Assembly: GCA_040235415.1 (NCBI GenBank)
Contig: JBECKR010000078.1
Location: 1 to 14,875 of the forward strand
DNA from: JBECKR01 sp040235415
GTDB lineage: Bacteria > Acidobacteriota > Polarisedimenticolia > Polarisedimenticolales > Polarisedimenticolaceae
Reading direction: 5' to 3'
Length of the DNA: 14,875 bases
Made by a program: the position numbers and the translations under genes
Notes under the pieces: generated by a model
What the model was told of the DNA's origin: nothing
Seen by the model: the letters and a program-made list of their open reading frames with translations, nothing else
Database searches by the model: none
Part shown: in pieces, positions 6,126 through 13,147 of the stretch
Layout: every line of letters starts with the position of its first letter
How positions within the stretch are numbered: the stretch's first letter is position 1

Positions 6126-7418
6126 ATGCAATCGACGCCCGACCGCATCCGCCCCGCCGACCTCGCCGCGATGCTCGAGGACGCCCGTGCGCGGACGCTC
6201 GCCCTCGTCGAGGATCTCGACGACGGGCAGCTCATGGGGCCACGGCTCGCGATCGTCAATCCGCTGCTGTGGGAGATCGGGCACGTCGCGTGGTTCCAGG
6301 AGAAGTGGGCGCTGCGACACCTCCGCGGCGCCGAGCCGCTCCGTGCGGACGCGGACGCGCTGTACGACTCGTCCGCGGTCGCGCACGACACGCGCTGGGA
6401 TCTGCCCCTGCCGTCGCGGACCGACACGCTCGCGTACATGCGGGACGTCCTCGCTTCGATCCTCGATCGCCTGGCGGGTCGCGCGGAGCTCAGTCGGGAA
6501 GAAGCGTACTTCCACTACCTCGCGCTGTTTCACGAGGACATGCACGACGAGGCGTTCACGTATACGCGACAAACGCTTCGCTACCCGGCGCCCCGGCTCG
6601 GCGCCGTCCCCGTCCCGGCCGTGCGGGACCCGTCCGTCGCCGGCGACGTCGTCGTCGAGGGAGGCGTGTTCCCGCTCGGCGCGGCCCGGGACGAGCCGTT
6701 CGTGTTCGACAACGAGAAGTGGGTCCACGACGTCGCCGTGGCGACGTTCGCGATCTCGCGTCTGGCCGTGACCGAAGGCGATTTCGCGGCGTTCGCGGAC
6801 GACGGCGGCTACCGCCGCGGCGATCTGTGGAGTGACGCCGGACGAGCCTGGCTCGAGCGCGACCGGGCCGGCGGTCCCGCGTACTGGGAGCGGGGCGGCG
6901 ACGGCCGGTGGTGGAAGCGGCGGTTCGACGCGGTCGTGCCGCTGGACGACGACCACCCCATGGTGCACGTCAACGCTCACGAGGCGGAGGCGTACTGCCG
7001 CTGGGCGGGACGGCGACTGCCGAGCGAGGCGGAGTGGGAGACGGCGGCGTCCCTCGCGGCGGGACGCAAGCGCCGGTACCCGTGGGGGAGTTCCCCTCCG
7101 GACGGCGGGCGGGCGAACCTCGACGGCGCGCACGGCGGGACGGCCCCGGTGAGCGCCTTTCCCGGCGGAGACGGCCCCGCGGGATGCCGGCAGATGCTCG
7201 GCAACGTCTGGGAGTGGACGTCGAGCCCGTTCCTGCCCTACCCCGGGTTCGTTCCGGACCCGTACGCCGACTACTCGCAGCCCTGGTTCGGCGATCACCG
7301 CGTGCTCCGCGGGGGGTGCTTTCTGACCCGCTCCCGCCTGATCCGGAACACCTGGCGCAACTTCTACACCCCGGAGCGCCGCGACGTCTGGGCCGGCTTC
7401 CGGACCTGCGCCGCGTGA
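6126..7418 (+). CDS. senA: Selenoneine synthase SenA (EgtB-like non-haem iron enzyme)
   Basis: This 430-residue protein has the EgtB layout: an N-terminal DinB-like four-helix domain (about 12-155) and a C-terminal formylglycine-generating-enzyme-like (SUMF1) domain (about 172-428). The probable iron ligands are H53 (IGHVAWFQE) and H136/H140 (HEDMHDEA), with the spacing of the EgtB three-histidine site. The FGE fold shows RLPSEAEWE (297-305), GNVWEWT (359-365) and VLRGGCF (393-399), ending RNTWRNFY...AGFRTCA. EgtB joins sulfur to hercynine. SenA uses a 1-seleno-sugar to form the C-Se bond of selenoneine. I call it SenA because it is translationally coupled to a senB-type gene; from sequence alone an EgtB role cannot be excluded. 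The ATG at 6126 has only a weak GGGACG upstream. No egtC, egtD or egtE is adjacent. Confidence 0.87.
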   Translation: MQSTPDRIRPADLAAMLEDARARTLALVEDLDDGQLMGPRLAIVNPLLWEIGHVAWFQEKWALRHLRGAEPLRADADALYDSSAVAHDTRWDLPLPSRTDTLAYMRDVLASILDRLAGRAELSREEAYFHYLALFHEDMHDEAFTYTRQTLRYPAPRLGAVPVPAVRDPSVAGDVVVEGGVFPLGAARDEPFVFDNEKWVHDVAVATFAISRLAVTEGDFAAFADDGGYRRGDLWSDAGRAWLERDRAGGPAYWERGGDGRWWKRRFDAVVPLDDDHPMVHVNAHEAEAYCRWAGRRLPSEAEWETAASLAAGRKRRYPWGSSPPDGGRANLDGAHGGTAPVSAFPGGDGPAGCRQMLGNVWEWTSSPFLPYPGFVPDPYADYSQPWFGDHRVLRGGCFLTRSRLIRNTWRNFYTPERRDVWAGFRTCAA

Positions 7419-8389
7419 GCGAACGCCTCCGGATCGTCGTCGTGACGCCCTCGGCGCGCGGCGCGCACACCGGGAACCGCACCACGGCGGAACGTTGGGC
7501 CCGGATCCTGCGTCGGATCGGCCACCGCGTCGTCGTGACCGAGTCGTGGCGGGGGCGGCCCTGCGACGTCCTGGTCGCCCTGCACGCGCGCCGCAGCCGC
7601 GACTCGATCTCGCGGATCCGCCGGGACCGCCCCGGAACCCGGCTCGTGGTCGCGCTCACCGGCACGGACCTCTACGTCGACCTCCCCCGCAGCGCCGAGG
7701 TCGCGTCTTCTCTCGCGCTCGCCGACCGCGTGGTGGTGCTGCAGTCGCTGGCGCTCGACGCCCTCCCGGCCGCGGCGCGCGGCAAGGCCCGGGTGATCCA
7801 CCAGTCGGTCGTGCCGCCGCGGCGCGTCCCGAGGCCGTCGACCGGGACCTTCGACGTCTGCGTCCTGGCGCACCTGCGGCCGGTGAAGGATCCGCTCCGC
7901 GCCGCCCTCGCCGCCCGCCGCCTCCCGCCGGACTCCCGTGTCCGGGTCCGTCTGGTCGGGGCGGCGCTGAGCCCCGCGCTGGCCCGGCGCGCCCGCGACG
8001 AGGAGCGCCGCAACCCGAGGTTCCGCTCCACCGGGGAGATGCCGCGGTCGAGCGCGCTCCGGATTCTCGGAGGAAGCCGCCTGATGGTGATCTCGTCCCG
8101 GAGCGAGGGCGGCGCCAACGCGCTCTCCGAGGCGATCGCCCTCGGCATCCCGGTCCTGGCATCGCGCATCGACGGCAACGTCGGGCTGCTCGGGGCCGAC
8201 TACCCCGGCTACTTCGACGTCGGCGACACCCGCGCCCTGGCGGTCGCGATGCTCCGCGCCGAGCGCGAGCCCCGGTTCCTCGGTGCGCTGGCCTCCGCCG
8301 TCGCGCGCCGGAGGCGTCTCGTCGACCCGCGGCGCGAAGAGGCGGGCTGGCGGGCGCTGCTCGAGGAGCTTTCCGCGAGCGCGGATTGA
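7415..8389 (+). CDS. senB: Selenosugar synthase SenB (GT4-type glycosyltransferase fold)
   Basis: This 324-residue GT-B protein belongs to the family once annotated as TIGR04348 putative glycosyltransferases and now known as SenB. In the characterised Variovorax pathway SenB makes a 1-seleno-sugar from a UDP-sugar and selenophosphate. Recognisable blocks are TPSARGAHTGNRTTAERWAR (11-30), VALHARRS (54-61), LVVALTGTDLYVDLP (77-91), LAHLRPVKDPLRAALAAR (151-168) and the donor-site motif E231-GGANALS-E239 (E-x7-E), then ASRIDGNVGLLGADYPGYF (249-267). It starts with GTG at 7415, and that codon overlaps the senA stop (GTGA), so the two are translationally coupled. Selenophosphate must come from a SenC/SelD enzyme not encoded here. 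The family assignment is strong; the exact activity is inferred from the family. Confidence 0.9.
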   Translation: MSERLRIVVVTPSARGAHTGNRTTAERWARILRRIGHRVVVTESWRGRPCDVLVALHARRSRDSISRIRRDRPGTRLVVALTGTDLYVDLPRSAEVASSLALADRVVVLQSLALDALPAAARGKARVIHQSVVPPRRVPRPSTGTFDVCVLAHLRPVKDPLRAALAARRLPPDSRVRVRLVGAALSPALARRARDEERRNPRFRSTGEMPRSSALRILGGSRLMVISSRSEGGANALSEAIALGIPVLASRIDGNVGLLGADYPGYFDVGDTRALAVAMLRAEREPRFLGALASAVARRRRLVDPRREEAGWRALLEELSASAD

Positions 8390-8415
8390 TGGGAGCGCGG
8401 GCGTGTGCTTAGATA
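8386..8415 (+). promoter_or_regulatory. Candidate promoter for the transglutaminase-like gene
   Basis: TTGATG (8386-8391), an 18-base spacer and TAGATA (8410-8415) precede the gene at 8449. The predicted start near 8422 gives a leader of about 27 bases holding the ribosome site GGAGGA. The -35 overlaps the senB stop codon, so the gene may have its own promoter as well as read-through from senAB. Confidence 0.35.
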
Positions 8416-8448
8416 CCCGTCATCGATCCCGCACACGACGGAGGATCC

Positions 8449-9462
8449 ATGGGGCCCCCCACGCGCTCGATCGCCGGTGCTCTCGGTGTCTTTCTGGCCT
8501 CGGGGTTGCTGCTCGGCGCCGCTGCCGATCGCCCGGCGGAACGCAGCTTCGAGCTCACGTACTCCGCGATCCTCGACGGCATCCCGAAGGGTGCCGGCAA
8601 GGTCGCGCTGTGGATTCCGATCCCCAAGAGTGACGATCACCAGGAGATTCGCGACGTCCGGATCGAGTCACCGTATCCCGTGCGGTTGACCGTCGACCCG
8701 CGGTACGGCAACCAGACGGCCTACATCGAGGCCGACCATCCCGCCGTGCCGTCGTTCGCGGTCGACGTGTCGTACGGCGTGACGCGCAAGGAGTACGTGC
8801 ATCGCGACTTCGCGAGTGGACGGAAGGCCGGCGACGCCGGCGACGCCGCCCTCCCGCGAGATCTCGAGGCGGACCGCCTGGTTCCGCTCAACGAACGGAT
8901 CCGCCGTCTCGCCGCCGAGGTCACGGCGGGAAAGACCACCGACCTCGAGAAGGCCCGCGCGATCTACGACTACGTGCTCTCGACGATGAAGTACGACAAG
9001 TCCGGCACCGGCTGGGGACACGGCGACATCCTGTGGGCGTGCGACGCGAAGCGGGGGAACTGCACCGACTTCCACGCGCTGTTCATCGGGCTGTGCCGCG
9101 CCGCCGGAATCCCGGCACGATTCATGATCGGGTTCCCTCTGCCGGCGTCGCGGGGCGAAGGCGCGATCCCCGGCTACCACTGCTGGGCGGAATTCCACCT
9201 CCGGGGATTCGGCTGGGTCCCGGTCGACGCGTCGGAGGCCTGGAAGCACCCGGACAAGCGATCGTACTTCTTCGGGGCGTGGGACGAGAATCGCGTGCAG
9301 CTCAGCGCCGGCCGCGACATCGTGCTGTCGCCCGCTCAGGCGGGGCCGCCGCTGAACTATCTCGTGTATCCGTATGGCGAGGTCGACGGAAAGGCGTTCG
9401 ACGGCATCGTCACGAAGTTCACGTACCGGGACACGGAATCCGCGAAAGGAGGTGCCCGATGA
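8449..9462 (+). CDS. Exported transglutaminase-like (papain-fold) protein
   Basis: This 337-residue protein has an N-terminal signal peptide (about 1-26, SIAGALGVFLASGLLLGAAA) with no lipobox cysteine. An N-terminal beta domain (~30-120) precedes a transglutaminase-like core with the catalytic triad in order: C205 (RGNCTDFHALF), H244 (GYHCWAEF) and D260 (WVPVDASEAW). Bacterial members of this superfamily mostly act as proteases, peptidases or amide-processing enzymes on envelope or extracellular substrates; the substrate here is unknown. A tandem Ala-Gly-Asp repeat at 127-132 comes from a 9-base duplication (8827-8844). The ATG at 8449 follows ACGGAGGA. The gene ends in an ATGA overlap with the next exported protein, which suggests the two products are made together and may work together outside the cytoplasm. 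Confidence 0.92.
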   Translation: MGPPTRSIAGALGVFLASGLLLGAAADRPAERSFELTYSAILDGIPKGAGKVALWIPIPKSDDHQEIRDVRIESPYPVRLTVDPRYGNQTAYIEADHPAVPSFAVDVSYGVTRKEYVHRDFASGRKAGDAGDAALPRDLEADRLVPLNERIRRLAAEVTAGKTTDLEKARAIYDYVLSTMKYDKSGTGWGHGDILWACDAKRGNCTDFHALFIGLCRAAGIPARFMIGFPLPASRGEGAIPGYHCWAEFHLRGFGWVPVDASEAWKHPDKRSYFFGAWDENRVQLSAGRDIVLSPAQAGPPLNYLVYPYGEVDGKAFDGIVTKFTYRDTESAKGGAR

Positions 9463-9938
9463 GAATCACGATCGTCTGCGGGCTCGCGCTGGCGACCGCG
9501 CTCGCGCTGCCCGCGAGCGCCCTCGCGCAGGAGCATCCGACCGAGCATCCGACCGCGAAGAAGGGCGTCCACAAGGGCGTGACCAAGGAAGCACTGGCCG
9601 ACGCCATCGCTGCGTACATCCAAGGCGAGATGAAGAAGGGCGGCGGTGCCTGGAAGATCGAGGACCCGGAGACGGGCGACATGCTCGCCCTGACGCTCGA
9701 GAAGGTCCACCGCGACAAGCTCGCCCAGACCGCGCCGGACACCTACTTCGCCTGCGCGGACCTGAGCGGCGCCGACGGACACACCTACGATCTCGACGTC
9801 TACATGATGGGGCCCGACGTCGACCATCTCGAGGCGACGGACGTCACGGTGCACAAGAAGGACGGCAAGGCGCGCTACACCTGGGAAAAGAAGGGCGACG
9901 TCTGGACGAAGAAACCGGTCGAGGCGTCGAAGAAGTAG
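9459..9938 (+). CDS. Small exported protein of unknown function
   Basis: This 159-residue protein has a clear signal peptide (1-24, cleavage after ALA-Q). A short His/Pro/Lys-rich linker with a duplicated EHPT follows, then a compact domain (about 42-155). The domain contains FACADLSGADGHTYDLDVYM (97-116) and VTVHKKDGKARYTWEKKGDVW (129-149), with a single cysteine (C99). I recall similar exported proteins in environmental bacteria but no assigned function. The ATG at 9459 overlaps the stop of the transglutaminase-like gene (ATGA) and has a consensus AAAGGAGG ribosome site at 9445-9452, so it is expected to be well translated. The mature protein is rich in Lys, Asp and Glu. A small periplasmic binding or accessory role is possible, but nothing in the sequence proves it. 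Confidence 0.85.
   Translation: MRITIVCGLALATALALPASALAQEHPTEHPTAKKGVHKGVTKEALADAIAAYIQGEMKKGGGAWKIEDPETGDMLALTLEKVHRDKLAQTAPDTYFACADLSGADGHTYDLDVYMMGPDVDHLEATDVTVHKKDGKARYTWEKKGDVWTKKPVEASKK
9531..9554 (+). repeat. 12-bp tandem duplication
   Basis: GAGCATCCGACC occurs twice in a row, encoding EHPT-EHPT just after the signal peptide cleavage site of the small exported protein. It is in frame and identical, so it looks like recent slippage in a linker. Confidence 0.85.
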
Positions 9939-9948
9939 CGCCCCGGGC

Positions 9949-12384
9949 TCAACCGAGCGGCCGTTTCTCGAGCAGCCGGAACTCGTGCGTCTCGCCCGGC
10001 GAGATGCGGCGGTAGTGGCCGCGGTACGCGAGCGTGATCGGGAGCGCCGTGACCGGGCGACTCGCGATCGTCAGGCGGTCGTGCGTGACCTCGATCTCGA
10101 GCCGCTGGCGCCGATAGGCCATCTTCATCCGGAGGCGCCTCATGCTGCGCGGCAACACCGGGTCGAAGCGCAGCACGCCCCCGCGGGTCTCGAGCCCGGT
10201 ATAGCAGCGGTGTACGAGATCGATCGTGCCCGCCATGGCTCCGGTGTGGATCCCCTCCGGCGTGGTCCCGCCCTGGACGTCCGCGAAATCGGAGTCGAGC
10301 GAGCGGCGGAACAGGTGCCACGACGCGCGGCGGTCCGACCTCGCCAGGACCCAGGCATGGGTCACGGCGCTCAGCGTCGAGCCGTGCGACGTGCGGGCGA
10401 GGTAGTACTCGACGTTTCTCGGAATCGTCTCCGCGTCGATGCGGTGCCCGAGCTGCTCCAGCACGAGGCCGAGCTCGTCGGCGGACAGCAAGTAGAACAG
10501 CATCAGGACGTCGGCCTGCTTCGAGACCTTGTAGCGGTTCGTGGAGTCGCCCTCGGCCTCGAGGATCCGGTCGAGGCGCTGGATGTCGCCGTACCTCTCG
10601 CGGTAGCCCTCCCAGTCGAACTCCTCCAGTTCGTCGTAGCCCCGGAACTGGCTGATGATGCCGTCACCGTGGAAGCAGATCTCGAGCTTGCGTGAGACGT
10701 CGACCCAACGATCGAGCTCGTTCGAGGTCAGACCGAGGTCGTCGCGTAGCCGGCGCTGGCGGTCGCGGTCGAGGAGGTCGAGAGCGTCTCGCGCCCGCGT
10801 CAGCGTCCAAGCCGCCATGACGTTGGTGTACGCGTTGTTGTCGAGCCCTCCCGGGTCCTCCGGGTCGGCGTCGGGGTAGCCGGTGTGGTACTCGTCCGGC
10901 CCCATGATGCCCAGGATCTCGTAGCGGTCCCGTGCCTCGTCGTACGTGGCGAGGCTCGCCCAGAACCGCGCGATCTCGAGCATCAGCTCCGCGCCGTAGC
11001 GGTCGAGGAAGTCGTGGTCCTCGGTCACCTCGTAGTAGTGCCAGACGTTGTAGGCGACGGCGGCGCCGATGTGGCGCTGGCGGTGCGTGACGTCCGCGAT
11101 CCAGCGACCCGAGTCCGGATTGAGATGAACCGTCTGACTCTCCTCGCGGCCGTCGCTCCCGCTCTGCCAGGGAAACATCGCACCGCGGTGCCCCGCCGCG
11201 ACCGCGGCGCGGCGCGCGGCGGGAAGCCGGCGGAAACGGTACAGCAGCAGCGCGCGCGTCAAAACCGGCATCCGGAGGCTCAGCAGCGGGAAGATGAACA
11301 GCTCGTCCCAGAAGATGTGGCCGCGGTACGCCTCGCCGTGCCATCCACGCGCCGGGACGCCGACGTCGAGATCGATGCTGTGCGGCGAGACGGTCTGGAG
11401 CAGATGGAACGTGTGGGTCCTGAGCTTGAGCTGCGTGCCGCCGTCGTCGCACTCGTCGGCGAGGTCGAGCGTCAGGTCGAACCGCTCCCACAGCCCGCGC
11501 CACGCGCGCTCGTGGGCGGCGAGCAGAGCGTCGAAGCGCGGGGCTCGCCGCGCGGTCTCGCACGATGCCGTCCCGGGCTCCGCGATCGCGTGGTCCCTCG
11601 AAGCGTGGAGCGCGACGACCTTCTCGATCCGGAGCGGCCGGTCGGCCGCGACGGTCGTCTCGAGCCGCTCGCCGATCCATCCGGACCGTTCCTCGACCGT
11701 GCGCTTCGCGTCGAGGACGTCGGAACCGGCGTACAGCCGCGTGCGCGCGGCTTCGGCGACCTCGAGCCGGGACCGCCGAGTGCGGCAGCGCAGGAACAGC
11801 AGACCGCCGTCCACCGCGGCCGCGTCGAGGACCTCGAGATGACGGCCCTCGAGGTCCCGGTAGCGGGCCACGCCGCCGTTGACGACGGTTCCGTCGAGCG
11901 CCGACAGGATCTCGATCTTGCCTGCTTCGCCCTCGGGAGTCACGTCGACCGAGATCGCCCCGAGGTGCGGGTCGTCCATGCTCACGATGCGGCGCTCGCT
12001 CCAGCGCACCGTGCGGCCCCCCTTCAGCCGCACTCTCGCCTCGCGCGCCAGAACCCCCTCCCTGAGCCGGACCTCGTGGCGGTAGGTCAGGACTTCCGCG
12101 TCGTCGAGGCGGAACCACGCTCCGCCGTCGAGCCGGAACGTCAGGGGGAGCCAGTTCGGGAAGTTGACGAGATCCTCGTTCTCGACCTCGCGGTCGCCGA
12201 TTCGCGTGACCGCCCGGTCGTAGCCGCCCGCGAGGTACGTGCCGGGGTAGTGCACGAGGTCGGCCGCCGAGTCGGTGGTCGCCCCGCGGGTCGCGAAGCC
12301 GCCGTTGCCGAGCGTCGAGAGCGATTCGCGCAGCCCTTCTTCGTCGGGACGGTAACCGTCCCATCGCAGCCGCCACCCGTTCAT
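9949..12384 (-). CDS. Glycoside hydrolase family 65 protein (trehalose / trehalose-6-phosphate / kojibiose phosphorylase type)
   Basis: This 811-residue protein has the complete GH65 layout: an N-terminal beta-sandwich (about 1-270), a linker, an (alpha/alpha)6 barrel (about 315-725) and a C-terminal beta domain. Diagnostic blocks are RGWHGEAYRGHIFWDELF (346-363), GPDEYHTG with catalytic E498, KQADV (622-626) and TSHGSTLS (665-672). The last two line the phosphate site in GH65 phosphorylases, followed by GGTTPEGIHTGAMAGT (705-720). These features favour an inverting phosphorylase that releases beta-glucose 1-phosphate over an acid trehalase. The ATG at 12384 overlaps the HAD stop (ATGA), so the two enzymes are translationally coupled. 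With OtsA in the operon, the likely substrate is trehalose or trehalose-6-phosphate; sequence alone does not decide. Its stop faces the converging exported gene at 10 bases. Confidence 0.93.
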   Translation of the reverse strand: MNGWRLRWDGYRPDEEGLRESLSTLGNGGFATRGATTDSAADLVHYPGTYLAGGYDRAVTRIGDREVENEDLVNFPNWLPLTFRLDGGAWFRLDDAEVLTYRHEVRLREGVLAREARVRLKGGRTVRWSERRIVSMDDPHLGAISVDVTPEGEAGKIEILSALDGTVVNGGVARYRDLEGRHLEVLDAAAVDGGLLFLRCRTRRSRLEVAEAARTRLYAGSDVLDAKRTVEERSGWIGERLETTVAADRPLRIEKVVALHASRDHAIAEPGTASCETARRAPRFDALLAAHERAWRGLWERFDLTLDLADECDDGGTQLKLRTHTFHLLQTVSPHSIDLDVGVPARGWHGEAYRGHIFWDELFIFPLLSLRMPVLTRALLLYRFRRLPAARRAAVAAGHRGAMFPWQSGSDGREESQTVHLNPDSGRWIADVTHRQRHIGAAVAYNVWHYYEVTEDHDFLDRYGAELMLEIARFWASLATYDEARDRYEILGIMGPDEYHTGYPDADPEDPGGLDNNAYTNVMAAWTLTRARDALDLLDRDRQRRLRDDLGLTSNELDRWVDVSRKLEICFHGDGIISQFRGYDELEEFDWEGYRERYGDIQRLDRILEAEGDSTNRYKVSKQADVLMLFYLLSADELGLVLEQLGHRIDAETIPRNVEYYLARTSHGSTLSAVTHAWVLARSDRRASWHLFRRSLDSDFADVQGGTTPEGIHTGAMAGTIDLVHRCYTGLETRGGVLRFDPVLPRSMRRLRMKMAYRRQRLEIEVTHDRLTIASRPVTALPITLAYRGHYRRISPGETHEFRLLEKRPLG

Positions 12385-13145
12385 CCGGACTCCGGCGCGC
12401 CCCCGACACCGACCTCGCCGAGATCGTGCACCACGACGTCGGCGCCGGCTTCGACGAGGAGGTCGTCGTCGCCGGACCTCGAGACGCCGATGACCCAGCC
12501 GAAACCGCCGGCCCTCCCCGCCTCGATCCCCGCGACCGCGTCCTCGAGGACGGCCGCCCGCGGCGGCGCGGCGGCGAGGTCGCCGGACGCGGCGAGGAAC
12601 ACGTCCGGTGCCGGCTTGCCCCGGAGCCCGCGGCGGCCGGCCTCGACGCCGTCCACGCGCGCCGCGAAGCGGTCCGCGACCCCTGCAGCCTCGAGCACTT
12701 CCGCGGCGTTGCGGCTCGAGGAGATCACGGCGGCGCGGATCCCCGCGCGCTCGAGGCGGTCGAGGAGATCGACGGCGTCCGCGAATCGATCCGCGCCGTC
12801 GGTGCGCAGGCGCTCCAGGAAGAGGCGGTTCTTGCGGTTGCCCAGCCCGCAGACCGTGGCACGGCCGGGAGGATCGTCGGGGCTGCCGTGGTCGAGCGCG
12901 ATGCCGCGGGACTCGAGAAAGCTCTCGACGCCGTCGTAGCGCGGCTTGCCGTCGACGTGGCGCGCGTAGTCGGCATCGAGGTCGAACGGCTCCGAGGCCC
13001 CTTGCCCGGTACGACCTTCCAGGAACTCGTCGAACATCGCCTTCCAGGCTCGAGCGTGCACGCGCGCGGTGTCGGTGACCACCCCGTCCATGTCGAAGAT
13101 CGCCGCGTCGCAGCGCTCCGGATCCAGTCGGACCCGCGGTTCCAT
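12381..13145 (-). CDS. HAD-superfamily beta-phosphoglucomutase-like enzyme
   Basis: This 254-residue HAD subfamily IA protein has motif I FDMDGVVTDT with nucleophile D18 and acid/base D20. A helical cap carries VDGKPRYDGVESFL (64-77) and CGLGNRKN (99-106). Motif II is ISSSRN (S142-S144), motif III is K177 in RGKPAPD, and motif IV is LEDAVAGIEAG with E201 and D202. The cap sequence and D-x-D pattern fit beta-phosphoglucomutase, which converts beta-glucose 1-phosphate (the GH65 phosphorylase product) to glucose 6-phosphate. The pairing with GH65 resembles Rv3400-Rv3401 of Mycobacterium tuberculosis. Because otsB is absent, a trehalose-6-phosphate phosphatase role is an alternative. The start lies 2 bases after the otsA stop, with GAGGG inside the otsA end as ribosome site. 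The end overlaps the GH65 start. Confidence 0.93.
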   Translation of the reverse strand: MEPRVRLDPERCDAAIFDMDGVVTDTARVHARAWKAMFDEFLEGRTGQGASEPFDLDADYARHVDGKPRYDGVESFLESRGIALDHGSPDDPPGRATVCGLGNRKNRLFLERLRTDGADRFADAVDLLDRLERAGIRAAVISSSRNAAEVLEAAGVADRFAARVDGVEAGRRGLRGKPAPDVFLAASGDLAAAPPRAAVLEDAVAGIEAGRAGGFGWVIGVSRSGDDDLLVEAGADVVVHDLGEVGVGGAPESG

Positions 13146-13147
13146 GC

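Noticed and set aside
6024..7298. Upstream extension of the sialidase-like frame through the senA region
   Set aside because: The extension is antisense to the EgtB-like gene and is Arg-rich. A ribosome site and signal peptide fix the start at 6023.
6126..7418. Annotation as ergothioneine EgtB
   Set aside because: The domain layout is the same, but the overlapping senB-type partner and the lack of egtC, egtD or egtE nearby favour SenA. I keep EgtB as the stated alternative, not the call.
10664..12409. A 581-codon leftward frame inside the GH65 gene
   Set aside because: It is a shifted frame of the GH65 gene, Arg/Pro-rich and without motifs.
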